From assembly GCA_029063085.1 (NCBI GenBank), contig JAIDOW010000071.1:46116-110115 (forward strand): 64,000 nt of DNA, written 5' to 3'. A program made the position numbers and the translations under genes. A model generated the notes under the pieces. The model did no database searches, was not told the origin of the DNA, and was given only the letters and a program-made list of their open reading frames with translations. The stretch comes from Lachnospiraceae bacterium. Its GTDB lineage: Bacteria; Bacillota; Clostridia; Lachnospirales; Lachnospiraceae. This document shows, piece by piece, positions 43,303 to 50,833 of the stretch (the first letter of the stretch is position 1; each line of letters opens with the position of its first letter).

Positions 43303-44031
43303 TCAATTACCGCAGTAAATCTGTATAGCCTGAGAAACAAACTCTGCGGTTCCCGCTCCACCGGCACGGTCAATATTATTCGTAAACTCACCGCCACCTG
43401 CATACATCTGTCCAAGGCTAAACAAGATATCCTTCGAGCATTTGTAAAAATGTTCCGTAATATAATCCTGTAATTTCCTAACATGCTCTTGAACATCAGC
43501 AGATTCTGGTGCAGCATCCTTTAATTTCCCAAAGTCTGCAAATAACTGCATAAAATTTCCCATTACAGCCTGATCTTCTTCTTTGCTCCTTTCTTGAGAC
43601 TTTTGCTCAAATTCCTTGTATTCGTCTGTTTTTCCCCATTGCTCCTTTGCCTGTCTGGCATATTCCTCCATCTTCTTTGTGTCAAATACAGAAAAATCCA
43701 TTGTATTCACTCCCATCAATTGTATTCCACGGGCAAAGCAAATCAAATTCTCCAGATGCTCTTTTTTCATTGTAAGCAGAGTAATCTGCTGTTCCAATGC
43801 CTTATTTTTGTCAAAATCCGGTCTGGATAAAATTTGTTTGATTTCTTTTAAAGGAAATTCCAGTTCTTTTAACAATAAAATCTGTTGCAGCATTTCCAGT
43901 GCTTTTTCATCATACAACCGGTATCCGGATTCCGTATACATAGCCGGTTTCAGTAATCCGATTTTATCGTAATATTGCAGAGTGCGTATACTCACTCCGG
44001 TTAATTTACTCACTTCTTTTACTGTCATCAT
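43303..44031 (-). CDS. MerR-family regulator with TipAS domain
   Basis: About 242 aa. The N-terminal MerR HTH is MTVKEVSKLTGVSIRTLQYYDKIGLLKPAMYTESGYRLYDEKALEMLQQI, followed by a coiled-coil and a C-terminal TipAS ligand-binding domain (about 125-242; GAEFTNNIDRAGGAGTAEFVSQAIQIY). TipA-type proteins bind thiopeptide-like drugs and activate their own promoter. Start 44031 is chosen because GGAGG lies 8 nt upstream; the track start reads through the upstream leader. It ends at a strong terminator. Confidence 0.9.
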   Translation of the reverse strand: MMTVKEVSKLTGVSIRTLQYYDKIGLLKPAMYTESGYRLYDEKALEMLQQILLLKELEFPLKEIKQILSRPDFDKNKALEQQITLLTMKKEHLENLICFARGIQLMGVNTMDFSVFDTKKMEEYARQAKEQWGKTDEYKEFEQKSQERSKEEDQAVMGNFMQLFADFGKLKDAAPESADVQEHVRKLQDYITEHFYKCSKDILFSLGQMYAGGGEFTNNIDRAGGAGTAEFVSQAIQIYCGN

Positions 44032-44090
44032 TGTCATTTCCTCCACCGTGTAAGTATACCATAAACTATTACGCAACGTCGGAGTCAACA

Positions 44091-44570
44091 TCAAATTTTA
44101 TAATTATACATCATAATATATTCTTCTTCATTTTCACCTATAATTTCAAATCCAATTTTTTGATACATTCTGGCAGCATAATTCCTTTTTTGTACAGATA
44201 ACGATGCCTTTTTATATCCCCGTTTTTTAAGCTCTTCCAACATTCTTTTCATCAGTTCCGTTCCAATTCCATATCCCCGATATTCTTTATATAAGGAAAT
44301 GGCAAACGATGGAACACCATCTTCGATATGCCCATAGTCATTCATATCACGCACCCAGACAGCTCCTATAATACGGTTATTCACTTCAGCAACAAAGCAC
44401 AGGTCATCTTTCTTATCTCCAAAATCAGCTACATACACCTGTAGCTCTGGGGTGTATATGATACTTCTGCCTGGTGCTTCCATCCCTTCTGGAATAAAAA
44501 TCGCCTCATACAAAAAATCACTTAAAACATGCCTCTCCTGTTTTTTCAACTCTCTAATCGTATAGTCCAT
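44091..44570 (-). CDS. GNAT family N-acetyltransferase
   Basis: A 159-aa acetyltransferase: LCFVAEVNNRIIGAVWVRDMNDYGHI, SLYKEYRGYGIGTELMKRMLEELKKRGYKKASLSVQKRNYAARMYQKIGFEI includes motif A (RGYGIGTEL) for acetyl-CoA and the C-terminal N-x-A...Y-x-K-x-GF. Substrate is unknown. ATG 44570 with GGAGA is used; the track start is inside the upstream EFR1 gene. It lies between that gene and MerR in one direction. Confidence 0.85.
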   Translation of the reverse strand: MDYTIRELKKQERHVLSDFLYEAIFIPEGMEAPGRSIIYTPELQVYVADFGDKKDDLCFVAEVNNRIIGAVWVRDMNDYGHIEDGVPSFAISLYKEYRGYGIGTELMKRMLEELKKRGYKKASLSVQKRNYAARMYQKIGFEIIGENEEEYIMMYNYKI

Positions 44571-44587
44571 GATAAAATATCTCCGGT

Positions 44588-45349
44588 TCACAAATATTTT
44601 TCTATTGTTCCCTGCTCTACAACCTTTTTCCCCAGTAAAGTAATTGCCTGCTTCGGACAAATGTTTATACAGCGATAACACATTGTACATCTATCCTGTG
44701 CCTTAGCCAAATCGTACTCAAGACTCAAATTCTTCATTGGACACAGCTTTGCACATTTTCCACAGCCTATGCACTTTTGTGTATCAATTTTTATTTTGTT
44801 CGTGTATCGCTTCGTTTTATTATAAAAATACAGCCGCTGTCCCAACAAGCCTGCTATATGACATAACAAGCCGATTCCCTCCTGTGGTGGATTTCCATCT
44901 TTTATACGCCGGACTGCATTGTCAATCTTTTTCTCTGCTTTCTTCACCAGTTCTTTATTTTTTTCTACAGAACGTTTCAATGCCTTTTCATCCGATATAC
45001 TGTCTGGCATCCTCAAGTGTAAGCCGCCTGTAATCTGTGCACCATACCTATGCAGTCTGCGGGCCAGAATGCCTGCTCCATCCCCGCTAAACAGTCCCAT
45101 CGTTGCAATCACAAAGATTTTTTTACCCCGCCACAAATCCTGATATTCGTCTATAAAATCCTTTAACATTTTAGGAATATTGCTATACTGTACAGAATAA
45201 CTGAAAACAATCTCTTCGTTGTCTTTTATATAACCGGCTATGTTCTCATTCTCTATGGCAGAGATTTTCGCCATCTTATCATATTTGCCCAGAAAAACCT
45301 CCAATGCATATCTGGAATTTCCTGTTCCGCTAAAATATATTCCAAGCAT
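44588..45349 (-). CDS. EFR1 family flavodoxin/ferredoxin protein
   Basis: About 253 aa. The N-terminal flavodoxin-like domain binds FMN (LGIYFSGTGNSRYALEVF). The C-terminal part has two [4Fe-4S] motifs (CIGCGKCAKLCPMKNL and CTMCYRCINICPKQAI). This is the EFR1-type electron-transfer protein common in Clostridia. Partner redox enzymes are not adjacent. GGGGG lies 7 nt before ATG 45349. The following GNAT begins 17 bp after its stop. Confidence 0.9.
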   Translation of the reverse strand: MLGIYFSGTGNSRYALEVFLGKYDKMAKISAIENENIAGYIKDNEEIVFSYSVQYSNIPKMLKDFIDEYQDLWRGKKIFVIATMGLFSGDGAGILARRLHRYGAQITGGLHLRMPDSISDEKALKRSVEKNKELVKKAEKKIDNAVRRIKDGNPPQEGIGLLCHIAGLLGQRLYFYNKTKRYTNKIKIDTQKCIGCGKCAKLCPMKNLSLEYDLAKAQDRCTMCYRCINICPKQAITLLGKKVVEQGTIEKYL

Positions 45350-45408
45350 TTCATATCCCCCTACTCGTTCAAGTTGGTGTGACACCCTGATATGCCGTCT
45401 TAATTTAT

Positions 45409-45825
45409 TCAGATTTCAAAGTCTACAGACTTAAAATTGCTGTAATACCGCCCTTTTACTGCCGTGAATTTCAATACGCAATAATCCGGATCTGTAACGC
45501 CTTCTTTATAGTACATGGTATCACCTTTTTGCCATATTCTCTCTTTTGCTTCAGGTGTTTCCAATACCTCTACCGTCCCCACCAGGCTGACACCACGAAA
45601 AAATCTCCTATCAACAAAATATATGCTTCCCTTGTTATTCCGCTTAAAATATTTTACCTTATTGGAAGATGTATTCGTAGAAAACCAAAATGTTTTGATT
45701 CCCTCCCTTTCCCGCGGACTTAACATCGCTTTTGTAATAGGGAAGCCATCACTATCTACATATGTAATAAAACTTGTTTTTGATTTATCAATCATTTTTC
45801 CAATGGTTTCTTCCTGATTTCTCAT
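45409..45825 (-). CDS. Pyridoxamine 5'-phosphate oxidase-like FMN-binding protein
   Basis: A 138-aa split-barrel flavoprotein: SFITYVDSDGFPITKAMLSPREREGIKTFWFSTNTSSNKVKYFKRNNKGSIYFVDRRFFRGVSLVGTVEVLE is typical of general stress/PNPOx-like proteins. It probably reduces a small substrate or binds FMN or haem. It has a good ribosome binding site (AGGAG) and no close operon partner except the EFR1 gene 23 bp downstream of its stop. Confidence 0.8.
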   Translation of the reverse strand: MRNQEETIGKMIDKSKTSFITYVDSDGFPITKAMLSPREREGIKTFWFSTNTSSNKVKYFKRNNKGSIYFVDRRFFRGVSLVGTVEVLETPEAKERIWQKGDTMYYKEGVTDPDYCVLKFTAVKGRYYSNFKSVDFEI

Positions 45826-45891
45826 ATATGCAACTCCTTTTATCTTATATTATAAAGCTTTGCCATATTTAGTAAGTCATTCTACAGCTTA

Positions 45892-46293
45892 CTACTTCCG
45901 TTCCACTGCTTTCCTTAAATCATCAATGTAACATGACTGCTGTTTTTTCAGATACCCTTTTACAAACGGTTTCATAAAGATTTTTTTCACGGCCACATCC
46001 TCAATAAATTCAATGCGGACCACATCACCCTGCTGCGAAAAGATACCTGTCCAATGCCCCGACATATTCCCGTTATCCATATCAAATTCATACCGCTTGT
46101 ATTGTTCAAAAGCAGTAATCGTAAATGTGGTAACATATCCATCTTTTGTATGTTCCTCAAACTTCTTCCCTTGATCTATGACAACAATCCTGCTAATATC
46201 GCTCCGCCATGAACAATCCTCCAATGATGTAACTATCTCCCAAATCTTTTTTATATCACAATGAAATTCCGCCTTTATATTTGAAATTGCCAT
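45892..46293 (-). CDS. SRPBCC family protein
   Basis: A 133-aa START/Bet-v1-like lipid- or ligand-binding fold: MAISNIKAEFHCDIKKIWEIVTSLEDCSWRSDISRIVVIDQGKKFEEHTKDGYVTTFTITAFEQYKRYEFDMDNGNMSGHWTGIFSQQGDVVRIEFIEDV. Start 46293 is set by GGAGG 6 nt upstream. The repeat at 46311-46446 ends right before that site. Ligand is unknown. Confidence 0.8.
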   Translation of the reverse strand: MAISNIKAEFHCDIKKIWEIVTSLEDCSWRSDISRIVVIDQGKKFEEHTKDGYVTTFTITAFEQYKRYEFDMDNGNMSGHWTGIFSQQGDVVRIEFIEDVAVKKIFMKPFVKGYLKKQQSCYIDDLRKAVERK

Positions 46294-46310
46294 TTTCATC
46301 CTCCAATCTT

Positions 46311-46446
46311 TTGTAACCAATTGGCTGCAATTGATTACCTACTTACATGATATCACGAAATGATTATCATACACGTGATACCTCAGATAAGTGATTTTTA
46401 ATGCGGGCAATTCCCATCTCATAGATTTTCATAATCTACTTGACAC
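46311..46446 (-). repeat. 5'-UTR repeat family, copy 6
   Basis: Minus strand GTGTCAAGTAGATTATGAAAATCTATGAGA ... AGCCAATTGGTTACAA, 6 nt before TTGGAGG of the SRPBCC gene. The first 30 bp match copy 1 (365-394) almost exactly. A 5-bp-arm hairpin TATCACG/CGTGATA lies inside. Confidence 0.75.
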
Positions 46447-46469
46447 TATACCCGCAAATCCCAACTTAT

Positions 46470-46730
46470 CTATTGAACATTTTTATATAACGAATAATAA
46501 TCAACTTCCATATTTTCCACTTGTTCTTTTAACCAACGCATAGAGTCGTCCAACGCCTTATTATAAACAATTGGTGCTAAATGCTCGCAAAATAAATCAA
46601 GCAGCTGCTGTTCCTCAATCATTCCGATTTCTTCTCCTCGAATATCCAGATAAAATGCTTTTATTTCGGTGGCGAGCTGATGCTTTTGCTTATCACTCAA
46701 CTGAATTACTCCGTTCAAATTTCTTCTCAT
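46470..46730 (-). CDS. DUF2164-like protein
   Basis: An 86-aa protein: IQLSDKQKHQLATEIKAFYLDIRGEEIGMIEEQQLLDLFCEHLAPIVYNKALDDSMRWLKEQVENMEVDYYSLYK matches the DUF2164 pattern (EEIG...LLDF...L.P..YN...D). Function is unknown. Start 46730 follows AGGAGGAG. It is 67 bp downstream of the transglutaminase-like gene and may be cotranscribed with it. Confidence 0.8.
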   Translation of the reverse strand: MRRNLNGVIQLSDKQKHQLATEIKAFYLDIRGEEIGMIEEQQLLDLFCEHLAPIVYNKALDDSMRWLKEQVENMEVDYYSLYKNVQ

Positions 46731-46797
46731 AATGCTTCTCCTCCTAAATATCGATCGTGTCCCCCATTCAGTTCCTGCAATAAACCAAAAGCCGCCG

Positions 46798-47415
46798 CTA
46801 TTTGTTATATTCAAGTTCTGTAGGCAGATCATCCCAAAGTTCTGTCCTCGTCTTGTTTTTTCTCAGTTTTTCCAATATCTTTCTATCAGGGTCAGGATAT
46901 ACGATAAAGCTGTCAGTTTCTCCCATCTTCGGACGTATTGGAAACGCAAGCTGTTCCGTTTCTACTGAAAACTGTGCATTCACACCAGTTTTATTTCCTC
47001 TTGCGTCAAGTCTTATCCATTTTTTTAATTCTTTAATATATACGCCATTTAGACCGTGATAAATTAAGACAGGCGCTGTGTCATCATCTAATATCAACTT
47101 TTGATAACAAAAACCTGTTGGAACAGATTTACAGCGTAATAAAGCCGCCAGCAAGTACGATTTCGCAAAGCAGATTCCATGACCAGCTTTTAACACTTCC
47201 GAAGCCCTGCATGTAATCATATCTTGGTTTATATCTGCCGAATGTGAAACATTATCTCTGACAAATTCATAAGCTGTTTTAATAAAATTCAACTCATTAT
47301 CCGCTTTTTGAAATAATGTATCCGCCACTTCTGCAATGGCTTCATTGTCATAATCAATCACATTGTCATGCTCTAAATATTCATCCATTTTATTCGAGTA
47401 TAAAATTATATTCAT
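46798..47415 (-). CDS. Transglutaminase-like cysteine protease-fold protein
   Basis: A 205-aa soluble protein with the papain-like triad of transglutaminase-like domains: Cys in GHGICFAKSYLLAALLR, His in VLIYHGLNGVYIKE and Asp in WIRLDARGNKTGVNAQF. No signal peptide is seen, so it acts in the cytoplasm, as a protease or a peptide-modifying enzyme. It heads a likely operon with the DUF2164 gene. Confidence 0.85.
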   Translation of the reverse strand: MNIILYSNKMDEYLEHDNVIDYDNEAIAEVADTLFQKADNELNFIKTAYEFVRDNVSHSADINQDMITCRASEVLKAGHGICFAKSYLLAALLRCKSVPTGFCYQKLILDDDTAPVLIYHGLNGVYIKELKKWIRLDARGNKTGVNAQFSVETEQLAFPIRPKMGETDSFIVYPDPDRKILEKLRKNKTRTELWDDLPTELEYNK

Positions 47416-47453
47416 ATATCCTCCAATCTCACAAATGGAAAGTTGTGAAATTT

Positions 47454-47651
47454 TTAAAGAAGCTCCAACGCTCTTTTATATAATGGGTCTAATTCACACC
47501 CACAACTTCCACATTCTTTATCAGCCTGATTAATTGCTGATACTAAAGCGTCCTTATCAGATTTCCCGTCTAACCATTGCTGCGCTGGAACAGCTATTAA
47601 ATCCCAACCAGACGCAACAAACTTCTCCATAATAGATTTTAATTCTTCCAT
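47454..47651 (-). CDS. Small conserved protein with CGSCGC motif
   Basis: A 65-aa protein: MEELKSIMEKFVASGWDLIAVPAQQWLDGKSDKDALVSAINQADKECGSCGCELDPLYKRALELL. The CGSCGC cluster could bind metal. I have no family name. Its ribosome binding site (GAGGAG) lies at the end of an older GNAT fragment. It is 38 bp upstream of the transglutaminase-like gene, in the same direction. Confidence 0.65.
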   Translation of the reverse strand: MEELKSIMEKFVASGWDLIAVPAQQWLDGKSDKDALVSAINQADKECGSCGCELDPLYKRALELL

Positions 47652-47655
47652 AATG

Positions 47656-47738
47656 CTACTCCTCTATAATGTCATTCCATATTTTAATCATCTTAGGCAG
47701 ATCTTTTCTTCATAAGCTCTTATTCCAATTTTCATCAT
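47656..47738 (-). pseudogene. GNAT acetyltransferase N-terminal remnant
   Basis: Minus strand reads MMKIGIRAYEEK in one frame and, after a one-base shift, DLPKMIKIWNDIIEE then TAG. This is the typical opening of small GNATs (IRKYEEKDLPEMIKIWNEVVEE). The rest is missing. Its GAGGAG now serves as the Shine-Dalgarno of the 65-aa gene. Confidence 0.6.
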
Positions 47739-47816
47739 GATTATTTCTTTTCAAATTTTATGTATACATCTCTTACATTTCATTTTTATCTAGATGATTG
47801 CGAAACTCAATTATTT

Positions 47817-48425
47817 CTATTCAGTTTCGCTCACGTTTTCTTTCATAGCTTTTCGTATTCTGCTTAATGATTCGGGGGCTATTCCGAGATAAGTTGCTAT
47901 ATGGCGCTGTGCGACCTTGCTACATATTTTGGGATACAGTTTTTTGAAATGAACGTATCTTTCGGTCGCATTTTCCACCAGAAAACCGTTTTCTCTGTAG
48001 ATTTTATACCGAAGGGCATTTTCAAGAAGATATATATATGCATTTTTTATATCGTCATTTTCATGAATGATCTTTTTAATATCATCTGTATTGAAGATCA
48101 TAAGCGTAGTTTCTTCAAGAGTTTCCCACTCACATAAGCTTTCATTATAACCGAACATACCTTCATCCATACAAAGGGTTCCCTCTATCGAAAAGCCTCT
48201 GGTTATATCATTTCCGTCATCATCTATGTAGTAGCATCTTATGATTCCATCAAGAACAAAGGCGGCATTCAGAGTTTTTTCTCCGATATGCTGGACAACA
48301 GTTCCCTTTTCCACTATGCGGAAAGAAGACATATTCACTATTTTTCCGAGTACCTCGGCATCAATGTTCATCTTGTATTTTGACGACATAGCCATCAGAA
48401 GTTTTACAAGATATCCCTTATCCAT
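47817..48425 (-). CDS. Crp/Fnr-family transcriptional regulator
   Basis: A protein of about 202 aa. The N-terminal cyclic-nucleotide-binding-type beta barrel (FRIVEKGTVVQHIGEKTLNAAFVLDGIIRCYYIDDDGNDITRGFSIEGTLC) is followed by the dimerisation helix and a C-terminal HTH (SKVAQRHIATYLGIAPESLSRIRK). No Cys cluster for Fe-S is seen. Start 48425 has GAGGG 7 nt upstream. It is 10 bp from the CPBP gene and is cotranscribed; control of that gene is possible. Confidence 0.85.
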   Translation of the reverse strand: MDKGYLVKLLMAMSSKYKMNIDAEVLGKIVNMSSFRIVEKGTVVQHIGEKTLNAAFVLDGIIRCYYIDDDGNDITRGFSIEGTLCMDEGMFGYNESLCEWETLEETTLMIFNTDDIKKIIHENDDIKNAYIYLLENALRYKIYRENGFLVENATERYVHFKKLYPKICSKVAQRHIATYLGIAPESLSRIRKAMKENVSETE

Positions 48426-48435
48426 AAACATTCCC

Positions 48436-49119
48436 TCACGATGTAATAATATAAAAAACTACCGAAATAAGATTCATTCCTCCGTGTGCTATCATCGGTA
48501 CTATCAGATGTCCGCTTTTCTTATAACCCCATATCCATAAAAAACCCACAAGGAATGAATGTCCCATATTGAACCAGTCAAGCATACCGAACAGAACATT
48601 AATTATCAGCAGAGAAGCAGTTTCTCCCCAGACGCTTCCGCAGAAATTTTTCGCCAGACCCCGGAAGAAAATTTCCTTGCATATTCCGCTGACAAAGCCA
48701 AGTGACAATATCATTAAGAATATCTCACCGACCGACAGTTGTCCCCAGCCCTGAAAAGCAAGCTCCGTCCTTCCTTTTGAAACAAACACTGAAAGCAGAC
48801 TGATAACGGCAGATACGACTGCAAGAACAATTCCCATAAAAATATCTCTGCCAAGATTTTGTCTGTCATATATTTCGTTTTTCAGGCTAATCCCACTTTG
48901 CTTATAAAGCATTAGTGCCTGAGGAAGAAGTATCATATTTGCAAGTATCAGCACCAGACAGTATGTATTCAGATCGGCAGTTGCATAACTTGCAATATCA
49001 AGGAGATTCATACCTTCTCTGTAATTCCGACAAGAACGCAGGAGTTCATATCCCGATACGATGAGTGTCAATGCAGTTGTAATTTTCAATGCTTTTTCGG
49101 CGTTAGTTGTATTATTCAT
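48436..49119 (-). CDS. CPBP family membrane protein with altered active site
   Basis: A membrane protein of about 227 aa with CPBP (Abi/Rce1-like) architecture: SGICKEIFFRGLA corresponds to the EExxxR motif and IVPMIAHGGMNLISVV to the later HxxxN. The first Glu of EExxxR is Lys here, so protease activity may be changed or lost. Similar membrane proteins process peptides or give bacteriocin immunity. Start 49119 has GAGGTG 8 nt upstream; the track start is longer. Confidence 0.75.
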   Translation of the reverse strand: MNNTTNAEKALKITTALTLIVSGYELLRSCRNYREGMNLLDIASYATADLNTYCLVLILANMILLPQALMLYKQSGISLKNEIYDRQNLGRDIFMGIVLAVVSAVISLLSVFVSKGRTELAFQGWGQLSVGEIFLMILSLGFVSGICKEIFFRGLAKNFCGSVWGETASLLIINVLFGMLDWFNMGHSFLVGFLWIWGYKKSGHLIVPMIAHGGMNLISVVFYIITS

Positions 49120-49270
49120 AATCATCACCTCTGTAATGATTGTAATACCTTTATTTATTAAGTACATTGACTTTTGTTAAGAAAATATAATTTATTCAGT
49201 TCGATAAATTCCGATTTTCTTTTTGTCAACTTCCAGTCAGACAAGAATTTGAGCTATTCACAAAATCAAT

Positions 49271-49906
49271 TCATACTTCTTTTAAAACAAGCTCTATATA
49301 GTCTCTTAATTTTTGTGTAAGTAAATTCCAGTCATATTTTTGAATTGGAAAAATACTATCTTCTTCCAGCACCCTTTGTACTGGGAGTGATATTCCTGTA
49401 TTCCATTCAGAATTATAGGGAATTGTCTTACATTGAATGGTATCTAAAGCATTTGCTATCGTGTCATTTACCATTGCTTTATAACTCTTTAATGCCCAAT
49501 CAGAAGCTCCACCATGCGAAATAATCCCCGTAGGTACTCCGTTTACTTCAGACTTATATTTATTGTCTTTCCACCAATGCAAAAAAGTGATTTCTTCCAT
49601 TTTTTCTAATATCATAATTAATTTTGCAGGAATCGGAGCATAATGCGGAGAAACAAAGAAAAGGGCATCTGCTTCTATAACTTTTTCATAAATTATATTA
49701 AAATCAGTATCATTACAGCATCTTTTACTTTTAAAACATTTTCCGCAACCAATACATGGATGTAACATATAATCTCTTAAATCCATTATTTCACACATTA
49801 TTTCTTTTTCTTTTAAAATTTCTGATATTTTAGAACAAAGCATTAGCGATATACTATTTTCTTTACTATGTAAAATATTTGAAGCTGATATACATAATAC
49901 TTTCAT
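49271..49906 (-). CDS. NADPH-dependent FMN reductase/flavodoxin-like oxidoreductase
   Basis: A 211-aa flavodoxin-fold protein with an FMN phosphate loop (ISASNILHSKENSISLMLCSKI), HPCIGCGKCFKSKRCCNDTDFN and ADALFFVSPHYAPIPAKLIMILEKME. The Cys pair is typical of the iron-sulfur flavoprotein-like NAD(P)H oxidoreductases in Clostridia. It is a single-gene unit with a Shine-Dalgarno sequence before the ATG. Substrate is unknown. Confidence 0.8.
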   Translation of the reverse strand: MKVLCISASNILHSKENSISLMLCSKISEILKEKEIMCEIMDLRDYMLHPCIGCGKCFKSKRCCNDTDFNIIYEKVIEADALFFVSPHYAPIPAKLIMILEKMEEITFLHWWKDNKYKSEVNGVPTGIISHGGASDWALKSYKAMVNDTIANALDTIQCKTIPYNSEWNTGISLPVQRVLEEDSIFPIQKYDWNLLTQKLRDYIELVLKEV

Positions 49907-49954
49907 TTGTTCCTCTCCCTAAATCAATTTCTCAAATCTCAATTGGTTTTTTAT

Positions 49955-50099
49955 CAAATGTAAAAGATTTCATAATTGTTATATTTTGTTCTGTAAATTG
50001 CTCTAACCATTGAAAACACTAAATTTGTACAAGTGAATTTTCCCTTAGACTTTCTCTTATGTTATTTCATCTCCCCTGCTTTTACGAACCCTAATAAGG
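49955..50099 (-). repeat. Dispersed repeat pair, copy 1
   Basis: About 140 bp (ATAATTGTTATATTTTGTT...ATTGCTCTAAC...TTCCCTTAGAC) recurs diverged at 53755-53905. No coding content. Both copies lie upstream of minus-strand genes. Confidence 0.65.
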
Positions 50100-50104
50100 G
50101 GAAG

Positions 50105-50469
50105 TTACCTCTTCTCTTCATATGCGTATCCAAAATTAATAGGGGGTGCTGTTACTGAAACATATACAAATTCAGTATTTCCATCATTTAATAATCCATG
50201 AACATCTTTATCTGCAAATCGAACTACATCACCTGCTTTAAATTCCTTTTCCTGATCATCTGCTAGTAAAAGCTTTCCTGAACCCTTTGTAGCGTACCAA
50301 ATTTGTTCTGATGCATCATGTGTGTGTCCTGGTTGGCTTGCCCCCATTGCTAATGAACTTCTGTTATTGTTACCCTTTTACTTGTAGAATTTTCAGGATT
50401 TAACAGTTGTCTTGATACAACCCCTGGATTTGCCAACTCCTTGATATCATTTTTATCAATAAATTCCAT
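50105..50469 (-). pseudogene. Cupin-domain protein broken by a frameshift
   Basis: The track ORF (50105-50347) begins MGASQPGHTHDASEQIWYATKGSGKLLLADDQEKEFKAGDVVRFADKDVHGLLND, a cupin barrel without its first strands. Those are found upstream in another frame from ATG 50469 (GGAGG nearby): MEFIDKNDIKELANPGVVSRQLLNPENSTSKRVTITEVH, then TAG. Loss of one T in CATTTAGCA would give CATTAGCA, as seen. The His ligands HTH and the later VHG are intact in the ORF, but the full barrel is not made. Confidence 0.75.
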
Positions 50470-50726
50470 ATTCATAAACCTCCATAATTTTGTTTCATCA
50501 TTCTAAGCTATATAAACAGTATACCATGCTGATTAATATAATTCCACATTTTCCCAACTCCGCACTTCCATACAAATATACTATTGGCAACAAGTATTAC
50601 CAGTAGAGCCCTCTGCTTATCTACCCCGTACTGTGATTTTTTTCATCTCTTTTAAGTGCTTGTGTTGTTGACGGTACCAACGTCTTTTGCTACAATTCAC
50701 TCAACACATATTTCTTAATTCTGGGA
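50470..50726. other. Intergenic region upstream of the M20 gene
   Basis: About 260 bp of AT-rich divergent promoter DNA. No RNA gene is recognised. Confidence 0.35.
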
Positions 50727-50815
50727 TGTGTAAAGCAGATAATCAATTGCTTTGCAATTGGTTATAATAAGTAGATAAGCGGGCAAGCAATTTTGCTTTG
50801 CAAAACTGGTTACAA
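50727..50815 (+). repeat. 5'-UTR repeat family, copy 7
   Basis: GTGTAAAGCAGATAATCAATTGCTTTGCAATTGGTTATAATAAGTAGATAAGCGGGCAAGCAATTTTGCTTTGCAAAACTGGTTACAA contains the core twice, ending 6 nt before AGGAGG of the M20 gene. Confidence 0.75.
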
Positions 50816-50833
50816 ATTCAAGGAGGTAAAATT

